From assembly GCA_026416715.1 (NCBI GenBank), contig JAOAEQ010000008.1, positions 59,338 through 123,337 of the forward strand: 64,000 nt of DNA. Direction: 5' to 3'. Positions within the stretch are counted from its first letter, which is position 1, and each line of letters begins with the position of its first letter. Below the pieces are notes generated by a model that searched no databases, was not told the origin of the DNA, and saw only the letters and a program-made list of their open reading frames with translations. Position numbers and translations under genes: made by a program. Shown piece by piece: positions 7,132 to 16,070 of this stretch. This stretch comes from a bacterium (GTDB lineage Bacteria; UBP4; UBA4092; JAOAEQ01).

Positions 7132-9150
7132 ATGCAAAAAGAAACAAAAATAATAATTCTTTTAATGGCAATAGCGTTTTCTCTATCGTTTATCGTCTAT
7201 TGGAAAACATTAGCGCCAACGGTTAGTTTCGGCGATAGTGGAGATTTCATTTCCGCAGCGTATGTGCTCGGGATTTGCCATCCGCCGGGATATCCGCTCT
7301 ATTTGCTTAGTGCAAAACTATTCAGCTGGTTGCCGATAGGAGCCAATATCGCATTTCGAATAAATCTCTTGAGTGCATTTTGTGCAGGACTCGCCGTGAG
7401 TCTGCTTTATCTATTAATCCTTCGTGTCCAACAATGGTTTTATCCAAACGATGAACTACTTCGTGAAAATCGAAACATCGAGATTCCAGAATGGATAAAA
7501 CATAGTATTGCCATTCTCGGTGCATTATCCTTCGCTTTTACTTCCAGTTTCTGGTCGCAAGCGGTTATCGCAGAAGTGCATACGCTCAACGCCGTTTTTA
7601 CGCTCGGATTAATCCTAACCATTTTTGCTTTCGTTAAATTTGAAGAACTGCGGTATCTTTATACCGCAGCGTTACTCTGGGGATTAGCATTCGGCGTGCA
7701 TCAAACGTCAGTGTTGTATCTACCAATCATTCTCTTATTTTTCTGGAGTAAAGGTGTTCTGAAAAAAGTGCTCGAAATGAAAGTTTTGGTATTCCTGTTC
7801 GCCTTTGCCTTTCTTGGCTGGGCGGTACATCTTTATTTACCGCTGGTTGCGGTTCGTAATCCGGTTCGGAATTGGGATAATCCACAGACCTGGAAAGACT
7901 TCTACCTATTAATTTCGCGCGCGGATTATCATAAATTCCGCTGGGCGCGGTCGCTGCCAGTAGCGTGGAGTCAAATCAGTGCGGCTGCGTTCACTTTAAT
8001 CAGCCAATTTACGATTTTCTTTTTCTGGCTCGGGATCATCGGATTATGGCGAATGCTTAAAACCGATTGGAAAACTACCGGATTCATTTTGTTGCTCGCG
8101 TTAACCATTTGGGGTTTTTTCGCTGCCGTGACTAATTTTCCGATGGAATATAATATCTATATCAAAACGCGAGAAGCGTTTTTTATTCCGGCGTATCTGC
8201 TGTTTACAATCTGGTTAGCGCTCGGATTGAGATGGATTACAATCAATTGCCGAGCACTGGCATTACATCGGAGCCGTTCAATCGTTATCCTCGTAGGAGT
8301 GGTTATTCCCTTGACGATATTATTCGCTCATTATCACGAAGAAGATAAATCCGATTATTATTTCGCGGAAGATTTAGGACAAGCGATTCTTGATACCATG
8401 CTACCGAATGCGGTTTATTTTGCGGAAGATGACCCATTTATCTTTCCAGTACAATATCTTCAAATCGTTGAATCGAAACGACCGGACGTAACGATAATTC
8501 CGCGGAGTACGATGTATAAATGGTGGTTTTACGACCAGTTTAAAAAGAATAATCCGAATCAATTACGGATACCCGAATTTGAACCGGATAACGTTAAGTT
8601 AATGGAGGAATATCTCGATAAAAAGATGAATGAATTTATTGACCTCAATCTTGAACGCGTGCCCATTTACTTCTTATTTTCGCCGAAACCGAATTTGAAT
8701 CAGAAATATACGATTATTCGAACCGGATTACTCTATCAGGTAGTAACGACTGTGCCGATAGAAGTAGCGGAGTTAGGCGAATTGAAGTATCGTCCACCGT
8801 TGGTAACATATCGATATCGAGGGAAACCGGAAGATGGATTATCCGATGATGATTGGACGCAGTTTGCAGTTCTACAATTCTGTAATTACCATATTCGACA
8901 AGGGGATTATTTTGCGGTACGGAAAGAATTTCAGAAAGCGGTAGACGAATATTTTCAGGCAACGAATGTTAAACCAAACAGTGCGGAGTCATATTTTCGG
9001 CTCGGTCTGCTCTATGAATTTTTAGAAGATTACAACCGGGCGAAACAAGCGTTTGAGAATGTATTACTCTTGCAGCCGGACTTCCCGGAGGTTAAGCAAA
9101 AACTTGACCGTTTGAACAAATCTGCACAACCACTAACTCCTACCAGCTAA
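7132..9150 (+). CDS. DUF2723 membrane protein with C-terminal TPR (glycosyltransferase-like)
   Basis: About 672 residues from the ATG at 7132. The N-terminal half has around ten membrane helices and the DUF2723 signature: TLAPTVSFGDSGDF followed by GICHPPGYPLY. DUF2723 proteins resemble GT-C protein O-mannosyltransferases, in which acidic residues in the first periplasmic loop are catalytic. The C-terminus has TPR-like helices (ESYFRLGLLYEFLEDYNRAKQAF). A role in adding sugars to exported proteins is inferred from family. It converges on the next gene with only 24 bp between stops. Confidence 0.85.
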   Translation: MQKETKIIILLMAIAFSLSFIVYWKTLAPTVSFGDSGDFISAAYVLGICHPPGYPLYLLSAKLFSWLPIGANIAFRINLLSAFCAGLAVSLLYLLILRVQQWFYPNDELLRENRNIEIPEWIKHSIAILGALSFAFTSSFWSQAVIAEVHTLNAVFTLGLILTIFAFVKFEELRYLYTAALLWGLAFGVHQTSVLYLPIILLFFWSKGVLKKVLEMKVLVFLFAFAFLGWAVHLYLPLVAVRNPVRNWDNPQTWKDFYLLISRADYHKFRWARSLPVAWSQISAAAFTLISQFTIFFFWLGIIGLWRMLKTDWKTTGFILLLALTIWGFFAAVTNFPMEYNIYIKTREAFFIPAYLLFTIWLALGLRWITINCRALALHRSRSIVILVGVVIPLTILFAHYHEEDKSDYYFAEDLGQAILDTMLPNAVYFAEDDPFIFPVQYLQIVESKRPDVTIIPRSTMYKWWFYDQFKKNNPNQLRIPEFEPDNVKLMEEYLDKKMNEFIDLNLERVPIYFLFSPKPNLNQKYTIIRTGLLYQVVTTVPIEVAELGELKYRPPLVTYRYRGKPEDGLSDDDWTQFAVLQFCNYHIRQGDYFAVRKEFQKAVDEYFQATNVKPNSAESYFRLGLLYEFLEDYNRAKQAFENVLLLQPDFPEVKQKLDRLNKSAQPLTPTS

Positions 9151-9174
9151 GAGCTATATGCATAGATAATCGTT

Positions 9175-10812
9175 TTATGGTTCTTTTGTTTCTCGATTTT
9201 GGAGTTCCTTAATAGCTTTCTCAAGGTTATATTGCGCACGAGTGTTATATGGGTTTAATTCCAATACTTTTTGAAAACATTGCTTTGCTTCCAGCAATTT
9301 CCCTTGTAACGCTAACGCTATGCCTAAATTATTCATCGCTTCTGTGAACGTTGGATATCGCGCTAGCGCTTGATTGAAATAGGGTATCGCTTGGTCGAGT
9401 TTCCCTTCTTTCAATAATAAAATACCGAGATTGTTATATGGATAAGCGAAATCCGGTTTAAGTTCCAACGCTTTTCGATAATATTTCACCGCTTCGTCGA
9501 ATTGATTTTTTTCCGCGAGTGCTAATCCGAGATTATTGCACGCTAACCAGGATGCAGGATTCTTGGCTAGTGTATAGCGAAATAAGGTTTCATCACTTTC
9601 GTAGCGTTCCGCCTGTTTCCACGTGAGAAAACCGAGGAGTGTAATAATAGCGATTCCCGCGATGCGTAGGATTAATTTTCTGGTTGTTTTTACGGTTACA
9701 TCATAGAGTTTATATCCTAACGAACCGAATAGTATGATCGGTCCGATACTGGCTAGATATTGGAATCGGTCAGCCACAAATGAATGATACATATAGCTAA
9801 AACTAATAAACCCTAACGTTGGTGCTAGTGTAACAGTAAAAAAAGCGAAACTAGCAAAAGCGCCACGACCGATATATTTTTTTCCGGCATAAAGTGTAGC
9901 TAAAAAAACTAGATAGGTTAATGGATAAACCAGTTGGGTAAATAATCCAACCGCTAAATTCCAGCGAGGATAAACAGTCAGAAGGTTAACTGGGTAGATT
10001 AATTTGGTTAAATAAAACCATAACGCTTTGCCGGCGATATACCCACGTTGGATTGGAGATAATTCGATCACCGCTAGAGATTGCCGTTGGTTGACAAACC
10101 AAATATCAAAATAAACTATGATAATGGCAACTGCAATAAACGGCAGAATCGGAATAAAATCCACGCGGGTAATTCTACCGTTTTTCCACCATAGATATAG
10201 CAAGAGGGCAATCGGTAAACTTACGGTAATAGATTTACTCAAAAGCGCCAGAATGAATAGTAAGAGGGCAAGAGAATACCCCGCAATCCGTCGGTTTTGG
10301 GTAGACGCGGTTAAAAAATTTAGATACGCTAAAAATGAACTGAGATAGAAAAAGCCGGATAATACATCTTTCCGTTCAATAATCCAGGCAACGGATTCGA
10401 CATGCACCGGATGAAATGCAAAAATCAGTGAGATAAACCATCTACCAGGAACCTCTATTTTTTTTAAAATACTCCATAACAAAATGACATTACCTGCATG
10501 CAATACAATATTGATAAGATGATAGCCGAACGGATGCGCGCCCCAGAGCTGATATTCAATCCAGAAAGAAGTATAAACCACTGGCCAGTAATGTAATTCA
10601 GGGATATTTGCTTTTGGTGAAAACCAAATTTTCCAGAGTCCATCAAAGTTTTGTAACAGCGGGTTATCAGTTACAGCATCATCGTCCCAAATAAAACCTG
10701 CAAATAATGCCGGAAAATAGCTTATTAGAACTAAAAGGATTATTATGCTGCATTGACTTAAATCCCGTTGCAATATTGATGGAAGAGAAAATTCTCTAAG
10801 CATATTTGCCAT
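9175..10812 (-). CDS. TMTC-like membrane protein with TPR repeats
   Basis: About 545 residues from ATG 10812 (a GTG at 10890 would extend it). The N-terminal two thirds are polytopic with the motif FAFHPVHVESVAWIIERKDV, typical of bacterial homologues of TMTC O-mannosyltransferases; IWDDDAVTDNP in the first loop supplies the acidic residues expected of a GT-C enzyme. The C-terminus has at least three TPR units (for example ACNNLGLALAEKNQFDEAVKYY). Predicted to glycosylate exported proteins; donor and target are unknown. Confidence 0.85.
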   Translation of the reverse strand: MANMLREFSLPSILQRDLSQCSIIILLVLISYFPALFAGFIWDDDAVTDNPLLQNFDGLWKIWFSPKANIPELHYWPVVYTSFWIEYQLWGAHPFGYHLINIVLHAGNVILLWSILKKIEVPGRWFISLIFAFHPVHVESVAWIIERKDVLSGFFYLSSFLAYLNFLTASTQNRRIAGYSLALLLFILALLSKSITVSLPIALLLYLWWKNGRITRVDFIPILPFIAVAIIIVYFDIWFVNQRQSLAVIELSPIQRGYIAGKALWFYLTKLIYPVNLLTVYPRWNLAVGLFTQLVYPLTYLVFLATLYAGKKYIGRGAFASFAFFTVTLAPTLGFISFSYMYHSFVADRFQYLASIGPIILFGSLGYKLYDVTVKTTRKLILRIAGIAIITLLGFLTWKQAERYESDETLFRYTLAKNPASWLACNNLGLALAEKNQFDEAVKYYRKALELKPDFAYPYNNLGILLLKEGKLDQAIPYFNQALARYPTFTEAMNNLGIALALQGKLLEAKQCFQKVLELNPYNTRAQYNLEKAIKELQNRETKEP

Positions 10813-11045
10813 TATTATAGCGTAAATTTTGAAATTACGTGAGATAGGAATTTTCCTACTAACCCACTCTAGAGTTAGGGCTAAAACCACGCTACTCTCG
10901 ATTAAAATCGAATAGAGAAAACCGTCAGTTGCCCGTGAGTCCGTTTCAAACAGATTACTAATCCATCAGAATATGTTTTTCCGGAGTGAATGGGGAAGAA
11001 CTTTTAGGGATAGAAGATATCGATACCATTAATGGTTATCGCTGG

Positions 11046-11435
11046 TTATCGTTCTGGTGGGAGGATATGGGTTGAAAATTCATCGCTGCTGATGTTATAG
11101 TTTGGACAGACCGGACCTGAAGCAACTTGGAATCCGCCAGGGTATGGTAAATTGTTCGTCGGACAGACCGACCAGGCAGACCGGAGATATTTTGCAATTT
11201 CGCTGTTGGCATCGTTTAACGGGTCAGGAACAATATCGGTACTAGCTTTTTTATTTTCGAGCGCCCATTGTTGAACCGCATGGTCAATAACCCGTAAATT
11301 ATTAACACAAACTTTCGCGTTAACAGCTTTTCGCCGTTTCAAAAAATTCGGAAGCGCAATTGCCGCTAATAAGCCAATTATCGCAACAACTATCATTATT
11401 TCAACTAGCGTAAACCCGAATTTATTTCGTTTCAT
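11046..11435 (-). CDS. type IV prepilin-like protein 2
   Basis: About 129 residues. The N-terminus MKRNKFG followed by FTLVEIMIVVAIIGLLAAIALP is a class III prepilin leader with cleavage after Gly and Glu at mature position 5. The C-terminal half aligns with the neighbouring prepilin, sharing VQQWALENKKA, CPTN and CPNY-SDEFS. Two cysteine pairs could form disulfides. I prefer ATG 11435; a TTG at 11462 would give an atypically long leader. It looks like a tandem duplicate of the upstream prepilin. Confidence 0.88.
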   Translation of the reverse strand: MKRNKFGFTLVEIMIVVAIIGLLAAIALPNFLKRRKAVNAKVCVNNLRVIDHAVQQWALENKKASTDIVPDPLNDANSEIAKYLRSAWSVCPTNNLPYPGGFQVASGPVCPNYNISSDEFSTHILPPER

Positions 11436-11471
11436 AGGAAGGAAAGAAAATATTGATTTCAAAATAAGCGA

Positions 11472-11504
11472 CAGTAATATACTAGCTCTGACTAGATATT
11501 ACTG
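11472..11504. other. hairpin between the two prepilin genes
   Basis: Arms cagtaatat and atattactg (9 bp), extended by ctag on both sides, lie 50-80 bp past the stop of the upstream prepilin. It could attenuate read-through so that the first prepilin is made in excess, as is usual for major pilins. There is no T-run, so this is inference only. Confidence 0.4.
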
Positions 11505-11551
11505 CCGCCAACATAGTTTAATACCGAGTTTATACAATTACCTCGCCACTA

Positions 11552-11932
11552 CTATGGTAAAACATGCAATGAGAATTCGTCGCTAGTCGCTGAGTAGTTC
11601 GGGCATACTGGACTTGATTGTACCTGGAAGTTAAGTGCGTACGGCGAATCGTTCGTTGGGCAAGTTGACCACGCACCACGTAAATAGGCTTCAATTCCGG
11701 GTCTATCAGCTGCGGTAAGCGTATATGTTCCAGCTTTCTTATTTTCGAGCGCCCATTGCTGAACCGCGCCGTCAATCTGTTTCAGGTTGGACACGCAAGC
11801 TTTAGCACGCGACATTTTCCGAGACTTAATAAAGTTCGGGATCGCAATCGCGGCTAATATCCCAATAATCGCAACCACAATCATGATTTCTACTAAGGTA
11901 AATCCTTTTTTGGATTTGAAAACGCTTAACAT
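11552..11932 (-). CDS. type IV prepilin (likely major pilin, PilA-like)
   Basis: A 126-residue prepilin with a short leader MLSVFKSKKG followed by FTLVEIMIVVAIIGILAAIAIP; prepilin peptidase would cut after Gly10. The globular part holds LKQIDGAVQQWALENK and two later cysteines. AAAGGAGGGG lies 8 nt before the ATG, a strong ribosome-binding site. Upstream are a near-consensus sigma-54 promoter and then the PilSR-like two-component genes, so this is the best candidate for the regulated major pilin. Confidence 0.92.
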   Translation of the reverse strand: MLSVFKSKKGFTLVEIMIVVAIIGILAAIAIPNFIKSRKMSRAKACVSNLKQIDGAVQQWALENKKAGTYTLTAADRPGIEAYLRGAWSTCPTNDSPYALNFQVQSSPVCPNYSATSDEFSLHVLP

Positions 11933-11999
11933 AAAGTTATCCCCTCCTTTCTGATAGTAATTTTAATAAATTATTAAGCCTTACGGTTCGTCTGGTAAG

Positions 12000-12015
12000 T
12001 GCAATAGTTATGCCA
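12000..12015 (-). promoter_or_regulatory. sigma-54 (-24/-12) promoter of the prepilin gene
   Basis: Minus-strand TGGCATAACTATTGCA matches the sigma-54 consensus TGGCACRNNNNTTGCW at every fixed position but one. The predicted transcription start is near 11990, about 57 nt before the prepilin ATG at 11932. The gene immediately upstream encodes a sigma-54-dependent activator with an intact GAFTGA loop. The rest of the 319-bp gap (11933-12251) is AT-rich with no gene. Confidence 0.8.
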
Positions 12016-12150
12016 AAATGTACTTTTGAAAATATATTAGAAGATAAATAATATAACCATAATATATTCAATTATTTGAATGTAATTAATATTTCTATGC
12101 TGAACGGTTCTATCTAGGTAATATTCGAGATTCAGTTTCAAAAATGTATA

Positions 12151-12174
12151 GGTTACTTTACATGCTGTTACATA
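12151..12174 (-). promoter_or_regulatory. possible activator-binding site upstream of the prepilin promoter
   Basis: About 140 bp upstream of the sigma-54 promoter the minus strand reads ATGTAACAGCATGTAAAG, two ATGTAA words 10 bp apart. The distance fits an upstream activating sequence for an NtrC-family protein. There is no further support in the sequence. Confidence 0.25.
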
Positions 12175-12251
12175 ATCTCGCTAAATTAACTAAAGATTAT
12201 TATAGATGCAAAATTATGTTGGTAATGTTAACCTTCTATATGTTGTTCGAG

Positions 12252-13652
12252 TTATGGAGATGTAATTCCGTATTTTTCGAGTTTATCATACAGTCCTTTT
12301 CGACTTACTCCAAGTAGTTTCGCAGCTTCAGTTCGATTTCCCGACGTTGTCGCTAATGCCTGAAGTATTAGTCGCTTTTCAAGTTCTGCAACTAATCGGT
12401 CAACTTTCTCTTGCATTGGAAGCTGACTTAATAATAGCTCTTCTGAAAAGAGTGGTCGTTCCGGAAAGGTTATGGTACCTAATGGGAGTGAATCAATATC
12501 AATAACCTCATTTTGCGCTAGAACCACGGCACGCTGAATCACATTTTCGAATTCGCGAATATTCCCAGTCCATTCACGTTCCATCAGTATTTTCATTACA
12601 GATGCCGAAACATGTTTAACCTTTTTATTAAATTTCTGATTATAAATATTGAGAAAATGTTCTAAGAGTAAGGGAATATCTTCTTTTCGCTCGCGGAGAG
12701 GCGGCAGATAGAGCGGAACGACATTAATTCGATAGAATAAATCTTCTCGGAACGTGTTATTTTTTACCGCGGTAACCAAATCTTTATTGGTAGCTGCGAT
12801 AAATCGCAGGTCAACTTTAATTGTTTTCGTGCCGCCAACTCGCTCGAACTCCCGTTCTTGCAACACGCGTAGAACTTTTGCTTGTGTGGTTAAACTCATA
12901 TCGCCGATTTCATCGAGAAATAAGGTGCCACCGTTTGCGAGTTCAAATTTTCCAATCCGTTGTTGGTATGCGCCGGTAAACGCGCCTTTTTCGTGACCGA
13001 AAAGTTCGCTTTCCAGCAAACCTTCTGGTATCGCAACGCAATTCATCCGAATAAACGGTTTTTCGCTTCGTTTACTCCGTTTATGGATGGCTTCAGCAAC
13101 CAGCTCTTTTCCGGTACCACTTTCTCCATAAATGACTACGGTTACATCTGATTCTGCGATCTGCTCGATTTGACGATAGATATCTCGCATAACCTGACTG
13201 TTTCCTACGATATTTTCAAAGGTAAGCGTTTCCCATTTTTTTTCCAGTAAGTTTTTTAGCTCCCGCTGGAGCCGAATTTTCTCTAATGCTCGACGAACTA
13301 CAATTCGAATTTCGCCTAGATCGAACGGTTTGTTGAAATAATCATAAGCGCCGAGTCGGATTGCTTCCAGCGCTAAATCCCGAGTGCCAAATGCGGTTAC
13401 CATAATCACAGTTAATTCCGGATCCTGTTCCCGAAGCTGTCGTAAGGTTTCAATTCCATCTAATCGCGGCATTTTCATATCCAAAATAACCAGGTCGAAT
13501 GCGCTCTCCCTTGTCTTATCCAACGCTTCAATACCATCAGCTGCAGTTACGACCTGATATCCTTCGCGAGTCATAACTTCCCGCAAGGTAAACCGCATAT
13601 CTTCATCATCATCGACCACTAAAATCTTTGGGTGAACTAATAAATTCGTCAT
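12252..13652 (-). CDS. sigma-54-dependent response regulator, NtrC/PilR family
   Basis: 466 residues with the classic three-part layout. Receiver domain: acidic pocket at 14-16, phospho-acceptor Asp58 in LVILDMKMP, Lys108 in NKPF. AAA+ domain: Walker A GESGTGKE at 176-183, GAFTGA at 223-228 (contacts sigma-54), Walker B LFLDEIGD. C-terminal Fis-type helix-turn-helix GNRTEAAKLLGVSRKGLYDKL. It is encoded 15 bp downstream of its kinase and directly upstream of the sigma-54-dependent prepilin gene, so PilR is the likely role; I leave the symbol empty because naming rests on context. Confidence 0.93.
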   Translation of the reverse strand: MTNLLVHPKILVVDDDEDMRFTLREVMTREGYQVVTAADGIEALDKTRESAFDLVILDMKMPRLDGIETLRQLREQDPELTVIMVTAFGTRDLALEAIRLGAYDYFNKPFDLGEIRIVVRRALEKIRLQRELKNLLEKKWETLTFENIVGNSQVMRDIYRQIEQIAESDVTVVIYGESGTGKELVAEAIHKRSKRSEKPFIRMNCVAIPEGLLESELFGHEKGAFTGAYQQRIGKFELANGGTLFLDEIGDMSLTTQAKVLRVLQEREFERVGGTKTIKVDLRFIAATNKDLVTAVKNNTFREDLFYRINVVPLYLPPLRERKEDIPLLLEHFLNIYNQKFNKKVKHVSASVMKILMEREWTGNIREFENVIQRAVVLAQNEVIDIDSLPLGTITFPERPLFSEELLLSQLPMQEKVDRLVAELEKRLILQALATTSGNRTEAAKLLGVSRKGLYDKLEKYGITSP

Positions 13653-13667
13653 AAATAAAGGTAAATT

Positions 13668-15194
13668 TCAACTGTTCAAATTTCCCTGATTTGTCGTTGT
13701 TTGGATAGTCTCATCAATTATCGGTAATCGGATGCGGAATATTGTACTCTCGCCACGAACCGATTCAACTTGTATGATACCACTATGCGCTGCAACTATC
13801 TGATGTGCAATTGATAATCCAAGACCGGTTCCATTTTTTTTCGTAGTATAAAACGGGTCGAAAATCCGTTCGTAGTCTTCCGGCGCAATCGTCGACCCAT
13901 AATTTTTTATTTCAAAAATAGCGAACCCGCGGTTCGGAACTGGATATTCGGGTGAACGAAAACCATATTGAGTCGAGATTTCAATCGTGCTATTTTCCGG
14001 GCTCGCTTCATAGGCATTAATAATCAGGTTCAAAAACGCTTGAATTAATTTTTCTTTTTCCATTTTAAATACGGGAATCGTCTCATCATATTTCTGGTTC
14101 ACCTGAATGTTTCGTTCTGATGCTGCTGATTCTTTCGCAATCGCAAGCGCTTCTTTAACCAGCATATTGAACTCACCGAATTCCATCCCTGCGGAACCTG
14201 CTTGACCGAAACTCAATAACTCTTCAACGATTTTATTCAATCGGTCGATTTCTTTAATGATTACTTTTGTATATTGCCGTTTCTGATCATCCGCAGGAAT
14301 ATCCTCTTGCAGCAATTGAGCTAATCCACGCATTGACCCGAGTGGGTTTCGGATTTCGTGTGCCAGCGCAGTTGCTAATGTGCCTATAGCTGCCAATCGG
14401 TCGGAACGATGCAATTGCTGTTGAATCAGTTTTTGTTTCGATAAATTCTTAAAGGTCAGAATAAGCCCGATGACCTGGTCGTTTTTATCTTTTAATGGGG
14501 AAGAGGTTAGTTCAATCGGGAGCCGTTTTTTATCCGTAGTGACCAAGTCTAACTCGATAGAAGAATACATTTTCTGTTCTTCTAATCCCGTGCGAATAAA
14601 AGCTAATAGCCGTTGGTTATCTGATACCATCGGGATAATCCGTTCAATTGGTTTGCCCATACAATCGGAGGCGGATATTCCCAATAGAGATTCTGCTGCT
14701 GCATTCACCATGGTTATCGTTCGGGATTTATCGAGCGTGACTACAGCACCAGCCATACTTTCAATGATATATTTATTGCGTTCGTAAACGAAATTTCGCA
14801 AATTGCTGACCATCCGATTGAAACTATTACCGAGCTGATCAAATTCAGTATGCGTATCAATATGGATAGTTCGAGATAAATCACCGGTCGCAAGTTTATC
14901 TACGGTTGAAGTGATCTGTTTAATCGGTTGCACAATGGTATAACCAAGAATGACCCCAGCGATCGCCGCAAATATTACGCAGAGCCATAACGCGGTGGTT
15001 AAATAATCCAATAAGGTATGAACAACATTCGCATCAGTAGACGCAGAAGAGAGCTTGATTTCAACAATTTTCAGAAAGACGATACCGGTCAGAAAGACCG
15101 TAACAATCACTAGCATCGGAATAGCTACCATTAACCGGATACGGAGCGCTGGCCGTGTTTTTTTCGGTTTGGTTTGATTTAATGATTGCGGCAT
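13668..15194 (-). CDS. membrane sensor histidine kinase, PilS-like
   Basis: 508 residues from ATG 15194. Order: two transmembrane helices (about 22-43 and 67-86) around a very short periplasmic loop, HAMP (87-140), PAS (about 140-250), HisKA with His279 in ALAHEIRNPLGSMRG, and an ATPase domain with LNLIINAYEAS and GTGLGLSIAHQ. The small external loop suggests it senses something in or at the membrane. It forms a pair with the response regulator 15 bp downstream. A GGAGGG lies rather far (about 17 nt) from the chosen start. Confidence 0.93.
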   Translation of the reverse strand: MPQSLNQTKPKKTRPALRIRLMVAIPMLVIVTVFLTGIVFLKIVEIKLSSASTDANVVHTLLDYLTTALWLCVIFAAIAGVILGYTIVQPIKQITSTVDKLATGDLSRTIHIDTHTEFDQLGNSFNRMVSNLRNFVYERNKYIIESMAGAVVTLDKSRTITMVNAAAESLLGISASDCMGKPIERIIPMVSDNQRLLAFIRTGLEEQKMYSSIELDLVTTDKKRLPIELTSSPLKDKNDQVIGLILTFKNLSKQKLIQQQLHRSDRLAAIGTLATALAHEIRNPLGSMRGLAQLLQEDIPADDQKRQYTKVIIKEIDRLNKIVEELLSFGQAGSAGMEFGEFNMLVKEALAIAKESAASERNIQVNQKYDETIPVFKMEKEKLIQAFLNLIINAYEASPENSTIEISTQYGFRSPEYPVPNRGFAIFEIKNYGSTIAPEDYERIFDPFYTTKKNGTGLGLSIAHQIVAAHSGIIQVESVRGESTIFRIRLPIIDETIQTTTNQGNLNS

Positions 15195-15299
15195 GATTAA
15201 TTTAATCTTCTCCCTCCTTAACCGCAAACCCGTACTGATAAAATACAGGAAAAACTATACTAACGTCTTGATAAGCTTGCCGAGTTAATCGTTACGAAT

Positions 15300-16061
15300 T
15301 TAGTGGTCAGCTTGTTTAGTATATTCTTGCAAGCGTTTTTTTGCTGTGGTAGCTTGTGGGTCAATCCCAGTCTGTGCAATTTCCCGCCAGAGTCGGATCG
15401 CTTCCGTAGTATTTCCCAGCTTTTCATTTAGTGCCGCAACAATTGCTTGTAACATTACTTTATCTTCCGGTTGGGTTGCATTGCGAACTGCTTGTTTGAA
15501 CCAGTTAATTGCTTCTGCATCATTTTGCTTTTTTCGTTCGTAAATCCAGCCGATCTCATAATACGGCTCAAATCGGGTCGGATTATGCTGAATTGCTTCT
15601 TTGAGAAAAGTTATCGCTTCTTCAGGTTTATCAAGTTTATACGTTAACCACCACGCACCGACTTGATACGCCATCATAAATTTCGGGTCGAGCCAAGTCA
15701 CAAATCGGATTAATGGCATAAACTCTGCTTCTGCCTCTGCAGAATGATGACGCTGTTGTTCGCTTGGTTTCCAATCTTTATGTTCCGGATGAATTCGTGC
15801 ATGTTCTTCCGGGGAAACAGCTGAATGAAAATAATCGTCTACTTTAATCCACAGAATGTCCGCGATGGTCGCCCGAAATTCGCCGAGCAGACCGAAGAAC
15901 AATTGTTTCGGTGTCTCATAATATATCGCAGTCTGCGGAATAAACTGCATTCGTTGATTCCGAATTATTTGGTTGACCGGAATAACTGCGATGAGTAAAA
16001 TCAAGAGCAATAGTTCTGATTTTAATTGATAATTTTTCATCGCTAATTTAACATTTTGCAT
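15300..16061 (-). CDS. membrane-anchored TPR protein of the pilus block
   Basis: 253 residues: one N-terminal transmembrane helix (LLLLILLIAVIPV), then a soluble region with TPR-like pairs (EPYYEIGWIYERKKQNDAEAINWF, LNEKLGNTTEAIRLW). No enzyme motif is visible. It lies between the kinase and the two ABC transporter genes. In Myxococcus an ABC transporter and an accessory membrane protein (PilG, H, I) are encoded beside pilSRA and are needed for pili; this protein could play the PilG-like part, but sequence homology to PilG is not established here. Confidence 0.75.
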   Translation of the reverse strand: MQNVKLAMKNYQLKSELLLLILLIAVIPVNQIIRNQRMQFIPQTAIYYETPKQLFFGLLGEFRATIADILWIKVDDYFHSAVSPEEHARIHPEHKDWKPSEQQRHHSAEAEAEFMPLIRFVTWLDPKFMMAYQVGAWWLTYKLDKPEEAITFLKEAIQHNPTRFEPYYEIGWIYERKKQNDAEAINWFKQAVRNATQPEDKVMLQAIVAALNEKLGNTTEAIRLWREIAQTGIDPQATTAKKRLQEYTKQADH

Positions 16062-16070
16062 TGCTCGATT

